A stretch of DNA of 64,000 nucleotides from Micractinium sp. NFX-FRZ (taxonomy: Eukaryota; Chlorophyta; Trebouxiophyceae; Chlorellales; Chlorellaceae): the NCBI GenBank assembly GCA_029339195.1, contig JAPTJF010000070.1:121197-185196 (forward strand), read 5' to 3'. The stretch's first letter is position 1. Each line of letters begins with the position of its first letter. Below the pieces are notes generated by a model, which searched no databases, was not told where the DNA came from, and saw only the letters and a program-made list of their open reading frames with translations. A program made the position numbers and the translations under genes. Below, piece by piece: positions 11,305 to 22,018 of this stretch.

Positions 11305-12054
11305 TTTATGTGGCACTGGTCGGCAGTGATGGCTGGCCAGCGCCAGGCGGCGCTTGTGGCAGCATTAGGCAGCAGTAGGCGGCGTGTGCGGGGGCGGCAG
11401 CAGCGCCTGGCAGCAGCAGCGGCGGCGGCGGCGGCAGCAGCACAGAGGCGCCCAGAGGCGCCCAAGCTGCAGCGCCCATGTCAGCCAGCAACAGCTGGCG
11501 ACAGGTTGCAGCAGCACTTGGAATTGCTAGGTCTAGTCTGTATGGCTGGTGCGCTGCCCGGCCGGCAGCCATTGCAGTTAAGGACATCCGGCCAGCAAGT
11601 CAGCACACTCCGCACAAGGCCAGCACCAAAGCAATGAATCAGAGCTACACATTGACTGCACAGTTCAGTGGCACATCTCGCGAACCCCTGTCTCTAAACT
11701 CCCACTCCCTCCGTCCCCAGCGGGACTGTGACCAAGCGCTGGGGCTGCGGCGGCTGCGGCAGTGGCCGCCACAATGCATGCCATGGGCCTGTGCCTGCCT
11801 GCCCCTGCTCGTTGATGCCTGGCTCCCAAATCTGCCAAAGAACACCATTACAATTCATACATGTGTGTCATAGAGGCAGGTGTGAGGGGGTCAAAAGTGC
11901 CAGCAGTGCTTGAGCAGGAGGAGAGGGAATGGTATTTGGGAAACACACACACAGGAAGCAGGCCAGCCAGTGCGGGTTGTGTGGCAGGCAGCTTGCGTGG
12001 GCGGCCAGCTGGAGCCTAAAAAAAGGAAGGCAGGCCGTGCGCGCATCACACAGA
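11265..12054. other. Convergent intergenic region, no gene seen
   Basis: 3' flanks of the CMP-KDO synthetase gene (plus) and F-box/LRR B (minus). It starts with a CAG run and a GC-rich CAG/GGC run that generate spurious Ala/Gln-rich frames. I see no supported coding sequence. Confidence 0.55.
11271..11303 (+). repeat. (CAG)11 microsatellite
   Basis: Eleven perfect CAG units begin 6 bp after the stop codon of the CMP-KDO synthetase gene, in the presumed 3' UTR. A second CAG/GGC run lies at 11411-11442. Confidence 0.95.
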
Positions 12055-13834
12055 TCAGGCCACACCCGGGCCAGAGGGGATGGTCGCGCATTCGGTCATT
12101 TCCTTGTAAAAGCATTCATCGTCAAAGGGCCACTTGTCCATTGCCACCTTAAGTTGCCGCAGCTGCAGCCCGGGCCGGCGGTCTTTGAGCACAGAGAGGG
12201 CCCGGACGAATTTTGTGCTGACCTTGCTGCGCCACAGCCCGCGCGGTGCGTAGCCCAGGCAGCGCAGGGGCGGGTGGGTGGCCACAAACTCCCAGAAGGC
12301 GTGCCACTCGGTGCGTCCTCTGGTGCTGGGGTAGGGTCTGCCGGCCGAGAAGAGGTACTCCAGGTGGGGGGCCGCCCGCAGCACCTCCACCCCCGCCTGC
12401 AGCTCAGGCCAGGGCAGGCCCAGCCAGCGGATGGAGTGCAGCCAGGGGCCGGGGGGCAGAGCGCTGTCGGCGCAAAAGCTGTCAGTGATGAGCAGCCTCT
12501 GGAGTGGGAGCTGGGGGATGGCGGGCGGGAAGCCCGACAAGCGCTTGTTCAAGGCCAGACAGGTGAGGTGAGGGGGCAGCTCGAGCTGGAGAGGCGGGGG
12601 AGGGCTCGAAAACGGAATGAATGAATTAATGTTGTGCCAAAGGTCGGTGGCCAGCTTCTCCAGCTGCGTGACGGCCGTCAGGTCGGGCACAGGGCAGCCC
12701 TTTGGCACGTGAATCCCCAGATGCCGCAGCGCGTGCAGGCGGGAGAGGCGGGCAAAGCTGAGTGGCTCCATGTCCCAGCCAACTGTCACCCCCAGTTTCA
12801 CCAGCGCACTGAGTGAGGAGAGCTGCAGGCAGGAATTGGAAAGTGTGCTGGTGTCAGCAAGGGCTACTTTGGCAGTTGGGGATCACAGGGGCAGGCGGTC
12901 GACACACGCGGTGCGTCGCCAGTTAGTTTCCAGGCAAAGCCCGGCAGTGGGTGGGCTGCCCATCATGGCAACACATGCGCATGCGCAGCAGATGCCTCGC
13001 CTGCCAGCGCCCGATCAATCACCTGGCGGGGCAGCCTCGTGCACCCCTCCTTGTTCGCAAAGTACAGACGTGTGAGGCCAGGGGGCAGGGTGGCGCCCTT
13101 TGCCAGCACCAGACCGCCGCCACGCAGATCTGCGGCCACAAGAGCCGTCAGCCAGGTGCAGGGGCCCATATGACACAATCTCCAGCGTGCGGAGGGCTGT
13201 GAGGGTTGGCAGCGAGGCAGTGCTGGCCCGGGTGGTGTCTTTCTGGAGCAACAGGTGCTCCAGCTGGCCCGCCGCCCCGCAGGCTGCCACGCAGCTGGCC
13301 ACCAGCGCCGACACCTCAGCAGACCGCCGAGCGCTGCGCCTGGTGCTATAGATCTGCACCACCAGGCTGCGCACATGCTCCGCGTGCGCTGCCAGGAAGT
13401 GCAGAAACGACCGGGTGCGGGGGAGGGTGGATGAAACAGAGGACGACAGGCAGACGGTGCGCAGCAGCGCCGGTGCCAGGCAGAGCTGCTGGAAGCGCTT
13501 GCTGACCAGGGAGACACGTTCGAGCCTGCAGGCTGGGCAGAAGGCCAGGCGAAGATCGTCTGTTACAGCACCATCGCTTGCCTCCAGCCTGCTGCCAGGC
13601 TGCAGCGCTGCAGCAATACAGCGAGCCCGAGGCAGCACCCCCGTCCCGTGCCTGCACTGCACTAGGCCACACAGTCGTCCCGCGGCCACGCTTGGCGCCC
13701 ACTCACCGCTCAGACTGGCTCAGCAGCTCTAATATGTGCAACGTCAGCTCGTCGGGCAGGTCGGATAGGGTGATGCCGGGCGACTGCGCGGTGGACTGGG
13801 TGGCGGCAGCGCTGCGGCGGCGATGGGGATCCAT
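12055..13834 (-). CDS. F-box/LRR protein B (frameshifted)
   Basis: Exons 13834-13707, 13525-13023 and 12822-12055. Exon 1 gives the F-box start (ITLSDLPDELTLHILELLSQ), exon 2 continues RVSLVSKRFQQLCLAPALLR. Exon 3 is a clean LRR/C-terminal module with ALPPGPWLHSIRWLGLPWPE, LEYLFSAGRP and FVATHPPLRCLGYAP. Exon 2 is 503 nt, which does not fit the phase of exon 3. Translation leaves frame near 13150, after YGPLHLADG, while the expected LPPGLTRLYF...RLPRQ continues in another frame. Relative to the 520-nt paralogue exons, about 18 nt are missing and one extra base is present. This is either a pseudogene, a recently broken allele or a sequence error. Its intended function, SCF substrate recognition, is inferred from the family. 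Confidence 0.7.
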
Positions 13835-16343
13835 TGCGGTGACAATCTAACTGCGGGGAGGGGGGCGGTGACGGAGCATTTGCCATCCTGATGTGCGCGC
13901 TGTGGCGCCGCCACCCGAGCGCTGCACCAGCGTGACGCATTGCAAGCAGGAGACTGTATTGGTGGAGGATCGTGTACACACCTTTCATCGACATATGATG
14001 GCCCCGGTTACAAGGAGCGCCGTGACCATGCAGGCAGGTTCCTCCGCATGGCATGGGGCCACGGCCGCTGGCCGCCCCCCATATAGATATCCATGCTCAC
14101 GATGATGTGTGCATGCATGAGGTGCCGCTGTGCTAGGCCCTCCCACCACCTACAACCCTCCCGTTCCATCGCCTCAGCAAGGCATGCAGTGTGGCTAGCC
14201 GACCCTGCCATCCCGCCTGGCCATCCGCCCGGGGACGAATGCAAGCCTCCAAGAGGACACTGGCGCGCTGCGGCTGAGCAGGCTGTTGACTGCCAGGCTG
14301 GCAGCAACTGGTGCACTGGCACGCGCTCTCCTGCAGGAAAGCATCCTCAAGCAGCTCTTGCCTGAGGCAGGCAGTGCGCAAGATGAGGAGGGACGTGTGC
14401 TGCAGCAGGTGCTCACTGCCAGCCCTGAAAAGGCAGGGAGGGTGCCGGAGGCTGGATCCGAGCGGCGGCAGCAAGGGTCAGCGCTGCTGCGGCATGGCAC
14501 CCTCGTGTGGAGGCACCCGGGGAGGTGGCGGCGGCTGCACAGTGGAGGATGGCAACGGGGACACTCAGCTTGGGTTCAAAGGAGCCAATGCCCCAGTCTT
14601 GACACTTTGTTGGTGTTGGGCACAAGCGGAGGGCCGTTCCGCATGGAAGATGCCCGATGTTGAGAAGAAATCAGGGGCACGGACAATGTGTTGTGGCCGG
14701 CACAGTAGGAGCCTTGGGCATACATGCGCAACTCCATGGGGTGGTGCACATTATTGGAGTGAGTGGGAGGAGGCTGCAACTTCAGCAGGCCCGCATACAC
14801 CCACACTGATTGACGTACAGCAGGGTGGGAAGTGCATCAATCAGGCATCGATGCGGTGCGGCAGTGCCACCGGCGGCGGCGCCGGCGGTGGCGGCAGGGT
14901 GGGAGGAGCAGATGCGGCAGATATTATCGGAGCGCCCCTGCATTCGTACTTGAACGCATCTGTATGTACGCCATGCGCTACGGCATCTCTGTGGGGGAGA
15001 AATACGCAGAACAACGGTGGACAAGATCGACAAGTCAGCAGGCCTGTTTGGGAATATCTAAGTGGCCCCGACACACACTAGCACCCCAATTGAGCTCTGG
15101 TTGCATCAATCATGAATGACCGCCCCAACCTGGGGCTCTCGGGCGCAATCCTCGGCGGCCTCCTCGGCGGTCTGCTCGGCGGCAGCGCTATAATAGCTGG
15201 CAGCATCGGTCTCGGCAGCGCATGCATCGGCAGCGCTATTAGCAGGGCAGGCAGGCGCTTGGAAGCCGCCATGGTTGGGCCGGACCGGGGGCAGCAGCAC
15301 AGCGCTGGCAGCGGCACCGGCGGCGGCGGCTCTCGTGGCGGCGCCGTGGTGCCTCCACGCTGATGGGCCCAGCGGGTGAGTCAATCCATCAATTACATTT
15401 CAAGTCCACGAGTGCCGCTGCCTCAGAAGCGAGTGCTGGCACCTTGCGCATGCTCACGAATCCACACATCTCTGGTTGCACTGCCGTGCTCCTGTTACAC
15501 AAGAATGGACTCACACAAGCACGCGCCTTGTGTCACCTGCAGGGCAGCCAAGTACGCTTGCGGCGTGGTTGTCAGCAGGCCCCTGGATGGCAGCAGGGGC
15601 GTGTTGTGGCGCCGCCGACGCAGTTTCATGCACCCGTCACACCTGCCTCCGAAACAAGCGCTGCCGCCGCCGCGCTGAACGAACGAACCACTGCTCCCAC
15701 ATGGCGCGGTCTTGGTCGCACTGCCTCCTGCTTTGCCTGCTCTGTCCTGCTGATCATGTCCCCTGTACAGCCCCCAGTTCACGAGATGTCCACCAGTAGC
15801 AGCAGTGGCCCCAGTGGCAGGGGCGTCAGGCTTTCCCATAAACAGCAAACTTGTTGCGCAGTAAATGTTCACAGAGGGGTGCGAGGCAGCAGCCAGGTGG
15901 GCGGCGGCGCTGGTTGGGTGAGCTGTGGGGCCCTCTCATCTGCCTTTCAGGCTCACGCTTACAAGCAGTGCAGTGATGTAGTTGGAGTGATGATACTCGT
16001 GATACAGTGAAGGGCACAGTAGCGCCCAGCGCTCCGCCGTGCGGCCGCCCATGCAATGGCACCAGGTTTGGGCCGCAGGGGCAGCCAAGCCCAGGCGGCA
16101 GCAGCAGTTACTTGCTCGGCAGCCAGCTGCCATGGGGATGTCTCCATGATGCCGTGCTCCTCTCATCCACTGGGTCTGCCAGCTCACCGCCTCACCACAG
16201 GCTGCCCTCAGCCTGCATCAGGGGCGGGAAGTTTGCCAGCCCAGGATTTGCTTGCAGTCAACAGCCACCCTCATCCCCGCCGTTGCCAGCATGGCCCACC
16301 TCACCCTGCTCCTCCTGGATTCTGTCCAGCTGCCCCCCTGGCG
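13835..16343. other. Long intergenic region, no firmly supported gene
   Basis: Between the start of F-box/LRR B and the 3' end of cytochrome c6, both on minus. Two weak plus-strand candidates exist: 14286-14663 (helical start, then low complexity) and the small Gly-rich frame at 15112-15363, listed separately. The rest shows no splice-linked coding exons, so noncoding RNA cannot be ruled out. Confidence 0.45.
15112..15363 (+). CDS. Possible small glycine-zipper hydrophobic peptide
   Basis: An 83-codon frame starts with ATG and has a hydrophobic Gly-rich core from about residue 8 to 43 (LSGAILGGLLGGLLGG and following), with small residues at regular spacing as in glycine-zipper membrane segments. 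A short polar, Gly-rich tail follows. It stands alone, with no introns and no identified homologue, and the GC bias of this genome produces Gly/Ala-rich frames by chance. Treat it as speculative. Confidence 0.2.
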   Translation: MNDRPNLGLSGAILGGLLGGLLGGSAIIAGSIGLGSACIGSAISRAGRRLEAAMVGPDRGQQHSAGSGTGGGGSRGGAVVPPR

Positions 16344-18353
16344 TTACCCCCCTTGCCCCACCTGCTTGTACACGTAGGCCGCCACCCCCTCAATCTCCTC
16401 CTCAGACAGCCGCCCAGCCCAGGCGGGCATGGCGCCCTTGCCGTTCTCAACCTGGCAGGCAAGCAAAGGTGGGCAGGGCGGCGGCTGTGAGCAGGGGAAT
16501 GTGGCGATTGATCAAAACACAAAGATTGGCAAGGGGCCAAGGCATGGCCGCGCGCTGCATGCCGCAGCAGCGGAGCTCTGCGCATCTGCCGCCCCAGGTG
16601 CGCCAGGGACAGAGGCCCACCACCCCTTTCACCCACAGCTCTGCCACGTCAGCACCCCCACGCCATGTCTGCCGCAGCCACCTAAGCAGCCGCCATGTCA
16701 GCATGCTCCCACCCGCTTCTAAGTGATCAACGGTCTCCTCGGTGAACACTTCAACATCCCAGTGGGATGATCCCACAGCCCGTCTGCCACGTCAGCATGC
16801 AAACGTCAGCACGGTGCCACGTCAGCATCCCACCTGCGTGATGATGGCCTCCTCGCTGAACCCCCCCGCCAGGTACTGCTCCAGCGCCGCCTTCTGCAGC
16901 GTCTTCTCAGCCATCACGCTGTTCTGCCCGCCCATGTGGCAGGCGGCTGCAAGGAGGGGCGGCAATGGGAAGGGGGAGGGCAGGGGGACGAGGGGAGGGA
17001 GCGCGGCAGGGTGAGCGGTGCTCCTTGACAGGTGACGTGAAATGAGTTTCAGGGGAAGGGCCGCATTGTGGGTGGGAATCCGCTCTCTCCCTCTCTTCCT
17101 TCTTGCGCGCATCATGGGCGTGCCCTGCCCTGCTGCAGCGGGCAGGGGCGGCGGCAGGGCAGGGTGAGCGTGTTGCTGTGGCTGTGAGCACCTTGGAGCA
17201 TCACGAGGGAGGAGGGGTGCTTGACCCGCAGCAGCGGCTGCCACATCCGGGCCCGGTTGCCGGGGCCGCCGGGTGGTAGCCGCTTGCTGAATGCATTGCT
17301 TGCGCCTCCGCTGCTGCCTCCGCTGCTGCCTGGGTTTGCAGCGCTGCCATCGGACGGCACCCCAAGAGTACTGCTGCCGCTGCTGCTGCTGACAGCAATG
17401 CGTGGGCTGCTGCTGCTGCTGGCGGCGGCGCTGCCTGGGGGGCCAGCAGGGCAGGGCGCAGGGCAGGCACTTCGGCAAGGCATCAACAGCGGCAGATGCC
17501 AGTGGCTGCCTTGCCGGGCGGGTGGGGCAGGGCATGCAGGGGGAGTGTTCAGCTGCGATGTTATGTGCGGTCGCCTTCAACGCCCGCTGCTACACCCCTG
17601 CTGAGCCCCCTCTCTCACCACAGTTGTTGTTGAACACCTCCTCGCCCTGCGGGGTGCGCATGTGGTCGACAGCGGCAGGCAAGCTGTTGATCGCTGGCAG
17701 GTGGCGTCGTTGCTTCCAACGGGTTGCTGTGCAGTCCCAAGCAGGCACACGAGCAAAAGGAGCCAGCCGGCATTGGCGGTGGGGAGTTTCATTGCAGTTG
17801 CAGCCGGCGGTATGCATGCCAGGGAAGCCCAGCGGTGTGTGCCAGCGTGGCAGCTCTGCGGCCTCACCAGTGCCAGGTCAGCAGCCAAGGCGGGTGCGGC
17901 CGCCAGCAGGGCCGCCGCTGCGCCGGCCACCATCGCGCCCTTCACCCGTGGCAGCACAGAGACCACCTGTGGGAGGTGGGAGGGGGGCAGGCGTGGTAGG
18001 GAGGATGGGGAGGGGGGGGACGGGGAGGGGAGGGTGCCTGGGGCGTACCTGCGCTCGTGCGGGCTTCAGGCATGGCGGCTTGCCAGTGCTGCAGGGGCCC
18101 AATTCCGCAATCTCCTACCGCAACCTTCCTCGTTATTGACACTCAGAACTACCAGGCCTTGAGCAGTGCTGCGGTGGTCTATCAGTGCTGGCCAGCAGGC
18201 TGTGTACCAGGCGCAAGTCCTGCGCACCCACCGAGCAAACCTGTTGCCGGCCCGCTTTGAGGCAGCCCTAAAACGTACCTGCGGGTGGTTGGAGGCCTGC
18301 TTCTTGACGGGGGCAGCCCGGCAGGGGACAGCGGAGCTCACAATCGACGCCAT
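16344..18353 (-). CDS. CYC6: Cytochrome c6, thylakoid lumen
   Basis: Soluble heme protein that carries electrons from cytochrome b6f to photosystem I, replacing plastocyanin when copper is short. Five exons: 18353-18279, 17966-17868, 17646-17619 (only 28 nt), 16946-16834 and 16451-16344. All phases agree, giving 140 residues. Residues 1-25 look like a chloroplast transit peptide. Residues 26-53 carry a basic stretch, a hydrophobic core and the lumen cleavage site ALA-ADLAL. The heme motif C67-A-A-C70-H71 is assembled across exons 3 and 4. M113 (GKGAMPAWAG) is the expected distal ligand, and the end is LSEEEIEGVAAYVYKQ. Three GTAC cores lie 130-155 bp upstream of the ATG, suggesting copper control. 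Intron 4 carries repeats resembling the edge of exon 4. Identity is certain. Confidence 0.96.
16600..16835. repeat. Repeats in CYC6 intron 4, including an exon-edge echo
   Basis: The motif CACGTCAGCA or close variants occurs about six times. The stretch 16695-16750 matches the real end of exon 4 plus its donor flank (16820-16860) in the same order, allowing small gaps. Confidence 0.6.
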
Positions 18354-19598
18354 CGGGCAGGGGTGCGCGAGTGGTGATGGTGAAGGGAAGCGGAAAAAGC
18401 AATAACGATAACTGCGTGCAATGCGGAGGAAATGCCCCAGCGGATCGGTCTCCAGCCGCAGTGACACGTCACGCAGCATGATGTACCAGGCGCCCGATGG
18501 TACCGTACCAGCCGTGTGTCGCGCCAGATGGCACCTCCCCACCTTTCCATTGCTGAGGGCCGACATTGACGGTCAACGTGATGGATGAATTCATAAAAGC
18601 AGTGTGTGCCCAGAATGGGTGTTGGCAGGATACACGGCAGTGCCGAGCCGCGCGCTTTGAGGCGCAGTGACGGGTGCACAGTGACGGGTGCACAGGGATG
18701 GGTGCACAGCCTGCTGTGACCCGACTCATAGGCAGGCCCCTGGTTACATTGAGGTTGCTTGTGAACGTCCACCGGGCAAGACAGTGTTCCAGCGCGGCGG
18801 GCAACGGCGCACAGGGTGAGCGCTGGCAGGCAGACCGCCTCCCCTTCCCACCTTGCACTCTTCCCCACTGTGTGCTGAAAGCACCTTGCCTGCCTTTGTG
18901 CTGTTTCTGCCGATGAAGGCAGCTCTGTATTTTCGAATAGTGAGCTGCTTGTAAGCTACAATGGGGGGATGCAGTGCATGGCCAATGCCTGATGCAATGA
19001 GGGGAGGAGCGCCATCGTGCTGTTAAAAGTCCTCTCTGGCACCCCCCACAGGGCTGTTCGTTGCTACAGAGTATGGCGAACCTTGCTCCCAGGGCGCTTG
19101 CAAGCGCAACACTGCCCAGCCTCACCGGGTGGTTGGCTCACAATGTGCACCTATGCCGCTTTGCAACAGCCAGGGCAGCCTCCTGTGCCAAGTCTCACAG
19201 GCAGCCCCCCGTTCCAATGTCAGTGCTTAGAGACGGCGCCTTTTTTCTGTGCATCTAACTTGCGTGGGTAACCCAGAAAGCAGCTGGCGCAAAGCAGCGC
19301 CCACTCTTGCCGCCTGCATGCGCAGGAGCGCACGTGCCAGCCCACCTCCTCACTTCTCCCCCTCAGGTGGCTGTGCCGCTCCCAGTGGATGCCTCGTGGG
19401 CTGACATCCAGCCGTGCTGCGGATCAACCCGCCGGCGGCAGGGCCGCCGAGGCGGCGCCAGCGCTGGTGTGCCGCTGTGCGCACGACATGGGTGTGCTGC
19501 CAGCCTGGGCTTTTTGCTGCTGCCCTTTTTAGGCTTGTTAAGCCCTTCGCACTTAAATAGACATCGGGACGTGCTCTGTGCTCGGCAACAGCAGCAAC
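18354..19598. other. Divergent intergenic region between CYC6 and F-box/LRR C
   Basis: 1.25 kb with no supported gene. It should hold the promoters of CYC6 (minus) and F-box/LRR C (plus). It contains the GTAC cluster, a TGACACGTCA box at 18462-18471 and a tandem repeat of GTGACGGGTGCACA type at about 18665-18712. Confidence 0.55.
18483..18508 (-). promoter_or_regulatory. Cluster of three GTAC cores, candidate copper-response region
   Basis: GTAC occurs at 18483, 18500 and 18505, that is 130-155 bp upstream of the CYC6 start codon. In Chlamydomonas the CYC6 gene is activated in copper deficiency through promoter elements with an essential GTAC core bound by the SBP-domain factor CRR1 (established knowledge). 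Conservation of that control here is inferred from position and clustering only. Confidence 0.55.
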
Positions 19599-21507
19599 AT
19601 GGCGAGTCGGCGATGCCGTTCCTCGCACCCTGCAGCCAGTGGCGGCTTACTGGAGCTGCCGGACGGAGCGCTGATCAGTATTCTGGGACATCTGAGCCAA
19701 GAGGAGCGGTGAGTTGAACCAGGCGCACGTGATGTCGCAGTGCTGCGTCCCCTTTCGGTGCTGGACTCTGCTGTTGAGCTGTGCGTGAACAGCAGCAGAG
19801 TTCCATATTGGATGCAGACCAACGGCTGCTGCGAGGTGGCCAGTGTCCGCCAGCATAAGCACTGCCACTGCCGCCCCCTCCTGCCGCCCCTCCTGCTCCT
19901 GCATTGCCTGCCGTGCTCTGTGCTGCTGCACTCTGCCTCGACTCCACTGCTCCTACTGTGCTGCTGCAGCCTTTGGAGCGCTGCTTTGGTGTGCAAGCGG
20001 CTCTGCCAGCTCAGCTGCAGCCCCGAGCTTCTGCGGGACGTGGCGGTTGATATCAGCGGGGAGGGCACCCTGATCAAGGCACGCTCACTGCTGGGGTGGC
20101 TGACACGGCACGGCAAGCACGTGCGCTGTTTGGACCTCGCGTTGACGATTGATCCCGAGGGCAGCCCGGCAGAGCAGGAGCTGGGTGCTCTCGTCACCTG
20201 CTGCCTGACAGCCTGCAGCGGCCCAGCGTCTCAGCTGCAGCGGCTGGACGTGGGCCACGGCGTGCCGCTGCCCACTACCGCCTGGCTACCGGCGATGCAG
20301 GAGCTCGTGCACGCAACCATGGGCTCAGTACACCGCAGCCTGCACCTCGGTGGCGGGCTGCAGAGCCTAGCAGGCCTCCAAGACATGCGCTTGTTTGCGC
20401 AGCCGCTGCAGCTGGCCCCTGCCCCGCTGCCTACCGCCCTCACACGCTTGGAGCTGTGGGATGTGGGCAGTCCGGAGATGCCGCCGCAGGCGAGGCCTGG
20501 AAGGGCGATTGCGTGGTGTGCAGAGCTGTCGTTGTGGGCATGCAATGCCGAGCTGGCAATGCCGCCACGGCTGCCACCCGTCAAGCTGTTGTGGCTGCCG
20601 CCTGCTCCTTGCTGCCGCCACCACTACCTGCACCACTGCTGCGCCCACTATTGCCCCGTGCTGCTGACAAGTCTGTCTGCTGGAGTTGCTGCTGTATACG
20701 ACCACCACTGCTACTGCTCAATGCCAAGTTGCTTGCTTTGGCTGATGCCGCCAGGGTGGTACTGACTCATCTCCCACCCTCACCCCTCTGCAGATTGCGC
20801 TGCTGTCCAGCCTGCGCTCGCTCTTTCTAGGCAGGTCCTCTTACTCCAGCAGCAGCCTGAGCGGCCTCTCGCAGCTGGCACCCACCCTGACCCAGCTGTA
20901 CCTGCACAGGTGTCAAAACCTGCCACCGCAACTCTCAGCATTGACTGAGCTGCGCAGCCTAGCGCTGACCGCAACTCCTACGGGCGGAGTCATTGCTGCA
21001 GACCGGCTTGACGCGGCAATTGAGCAGCTGCAGCAGCTGACAGCCCTCGGCCTTCTCGACGGCAGCACGACCGCCATCCCTCCCGCCACTGCCCGCCTGC
21101 AACGCCTGGAATGCCTTGCATTCACCAGCCCATTGCAGGCGCCCCCACCGCAGCTGCCCGCAGGCGCATGGGTGCACAGCCTGCGCACCCTGTTCACCCA
21201 ATCCAACATAGCAGCCAAGAGCGTTGCCGTGCTCGAGGAGGCGCAGCAGCTGCAGGCGATCTGCCTCGCTGACATGCCCGCTGAGTGTGCTGACGTGGCA
21301 GATGACGAGTGGGCTGCTCTATGGGAGTGGGCTGCCACTCACGAGCCCCTCACCCGCTTCACATTTGACCTGGGGCCCGATGACAAATCACCTTTCCCTC
21401 AGCAGCTTTTCGATGACATGATGTGGCTGCACGCAGCGCGGCCGCACCTCGAAACCTTCCGGTACGGCAGCCCACTGCACCCCGACTCAATCTTAGACGA
21501 GTTGTAA
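19599..21507 (+). CDS. F-box/LRR protein C
   Basis: Exons 19599-19708, 19970-20489 and 20794-21507 give 447 residues with correct phases. The F-box is split by intron 1 as in the other members: LLELPDGALISILGHLSQEE, then LVCKRLCQLSCSPELLRD. LRRs follow in exon 2 and exon 3 (LSSLRSLFLG, LTQLYLHRCQNLPPQLSAL, LRSLALT). The C-terminal module ends with WAATHEPLTRFTFDLGPDD and FDDMMWLHAARPHLETFRYG, close to copy D and unlike copies B, G, H and I. Exon 2 is exactly 520 nt. Intron 2 begins GCGAGG, a GC donor; the CAG before it is the conserved exon end. Probable substrate receptor of an SCF ubiquitin ligase; target unknown. Confidence 0.85.
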
Positions 21508-22018
21508 GCCACGCCCACATTTGTGTTGCCTCCTCCTACCCCGCCCCCCTCTCCCAACGCTCCTCCCCCACCCTTCTCTCTGCACCCCCATGCTCCCACC
21601 CTTCGCTCTCCACCCCTCTTCGCGCCCTTCTCTCCCCAACCCCTCCCGCCACGTTTCGCCGCACACATGTTTCCCGCCTTCAGCCCCTCATGCCTTTCTA
21701 GCTGCTGCTCCACTTGTGTATGGGCATTAGGCCCCTTGCTTTCACCTCTGGACGCTCCTGGTTGCGTTATTGTTCAAACCCTAACTGATCTTGAACGAAC
21801 GCCAGAGGTTGGTTGGCTGTAGGGGGTGACACATTGGGCAGTACAGCTCCTCTGTTGTTGCATTAGGCAAGTTTGACGTGTGTGGCAGGGCTTGGGGCAG
21901 TGAAGGGTTGGCAAATGCCGGGATGGGGGCCACACATCTGCAGGATAAAGGACAAAAAGCAGACAAGGAAATTTCAGTAATATCCGAGTTGCCAGCCCAG
22001 GCAGGCTGCACGGGCTAA
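21508..22018. other. Spacer between tandem copies C and D
   Basis: Starts with a 150-bp pyrimidine-rich tract (about 21530-21690) in the 3' flank of copy C. A matching tract follows copy D at about 23495-23660, so the tandem duplication seems to include 3' flanks. No F-box exon for copy D is visible here. Confidence 0.55.

Noticed and set aside
11478..11873. Frame starting with a helix-turn-helix-like stretch (WRQVAAALGIARSSLYGW)
   Set aside because: The match is short, the rest has no domain, and it lies in the presumed 3' flank between convergent genes.
14286..15081. Open frames on the plus strand suggesting a gene
   Set aside because: No splice-linked partner exons or domain; composition shifts to low complexity, and the frames overlap each other.
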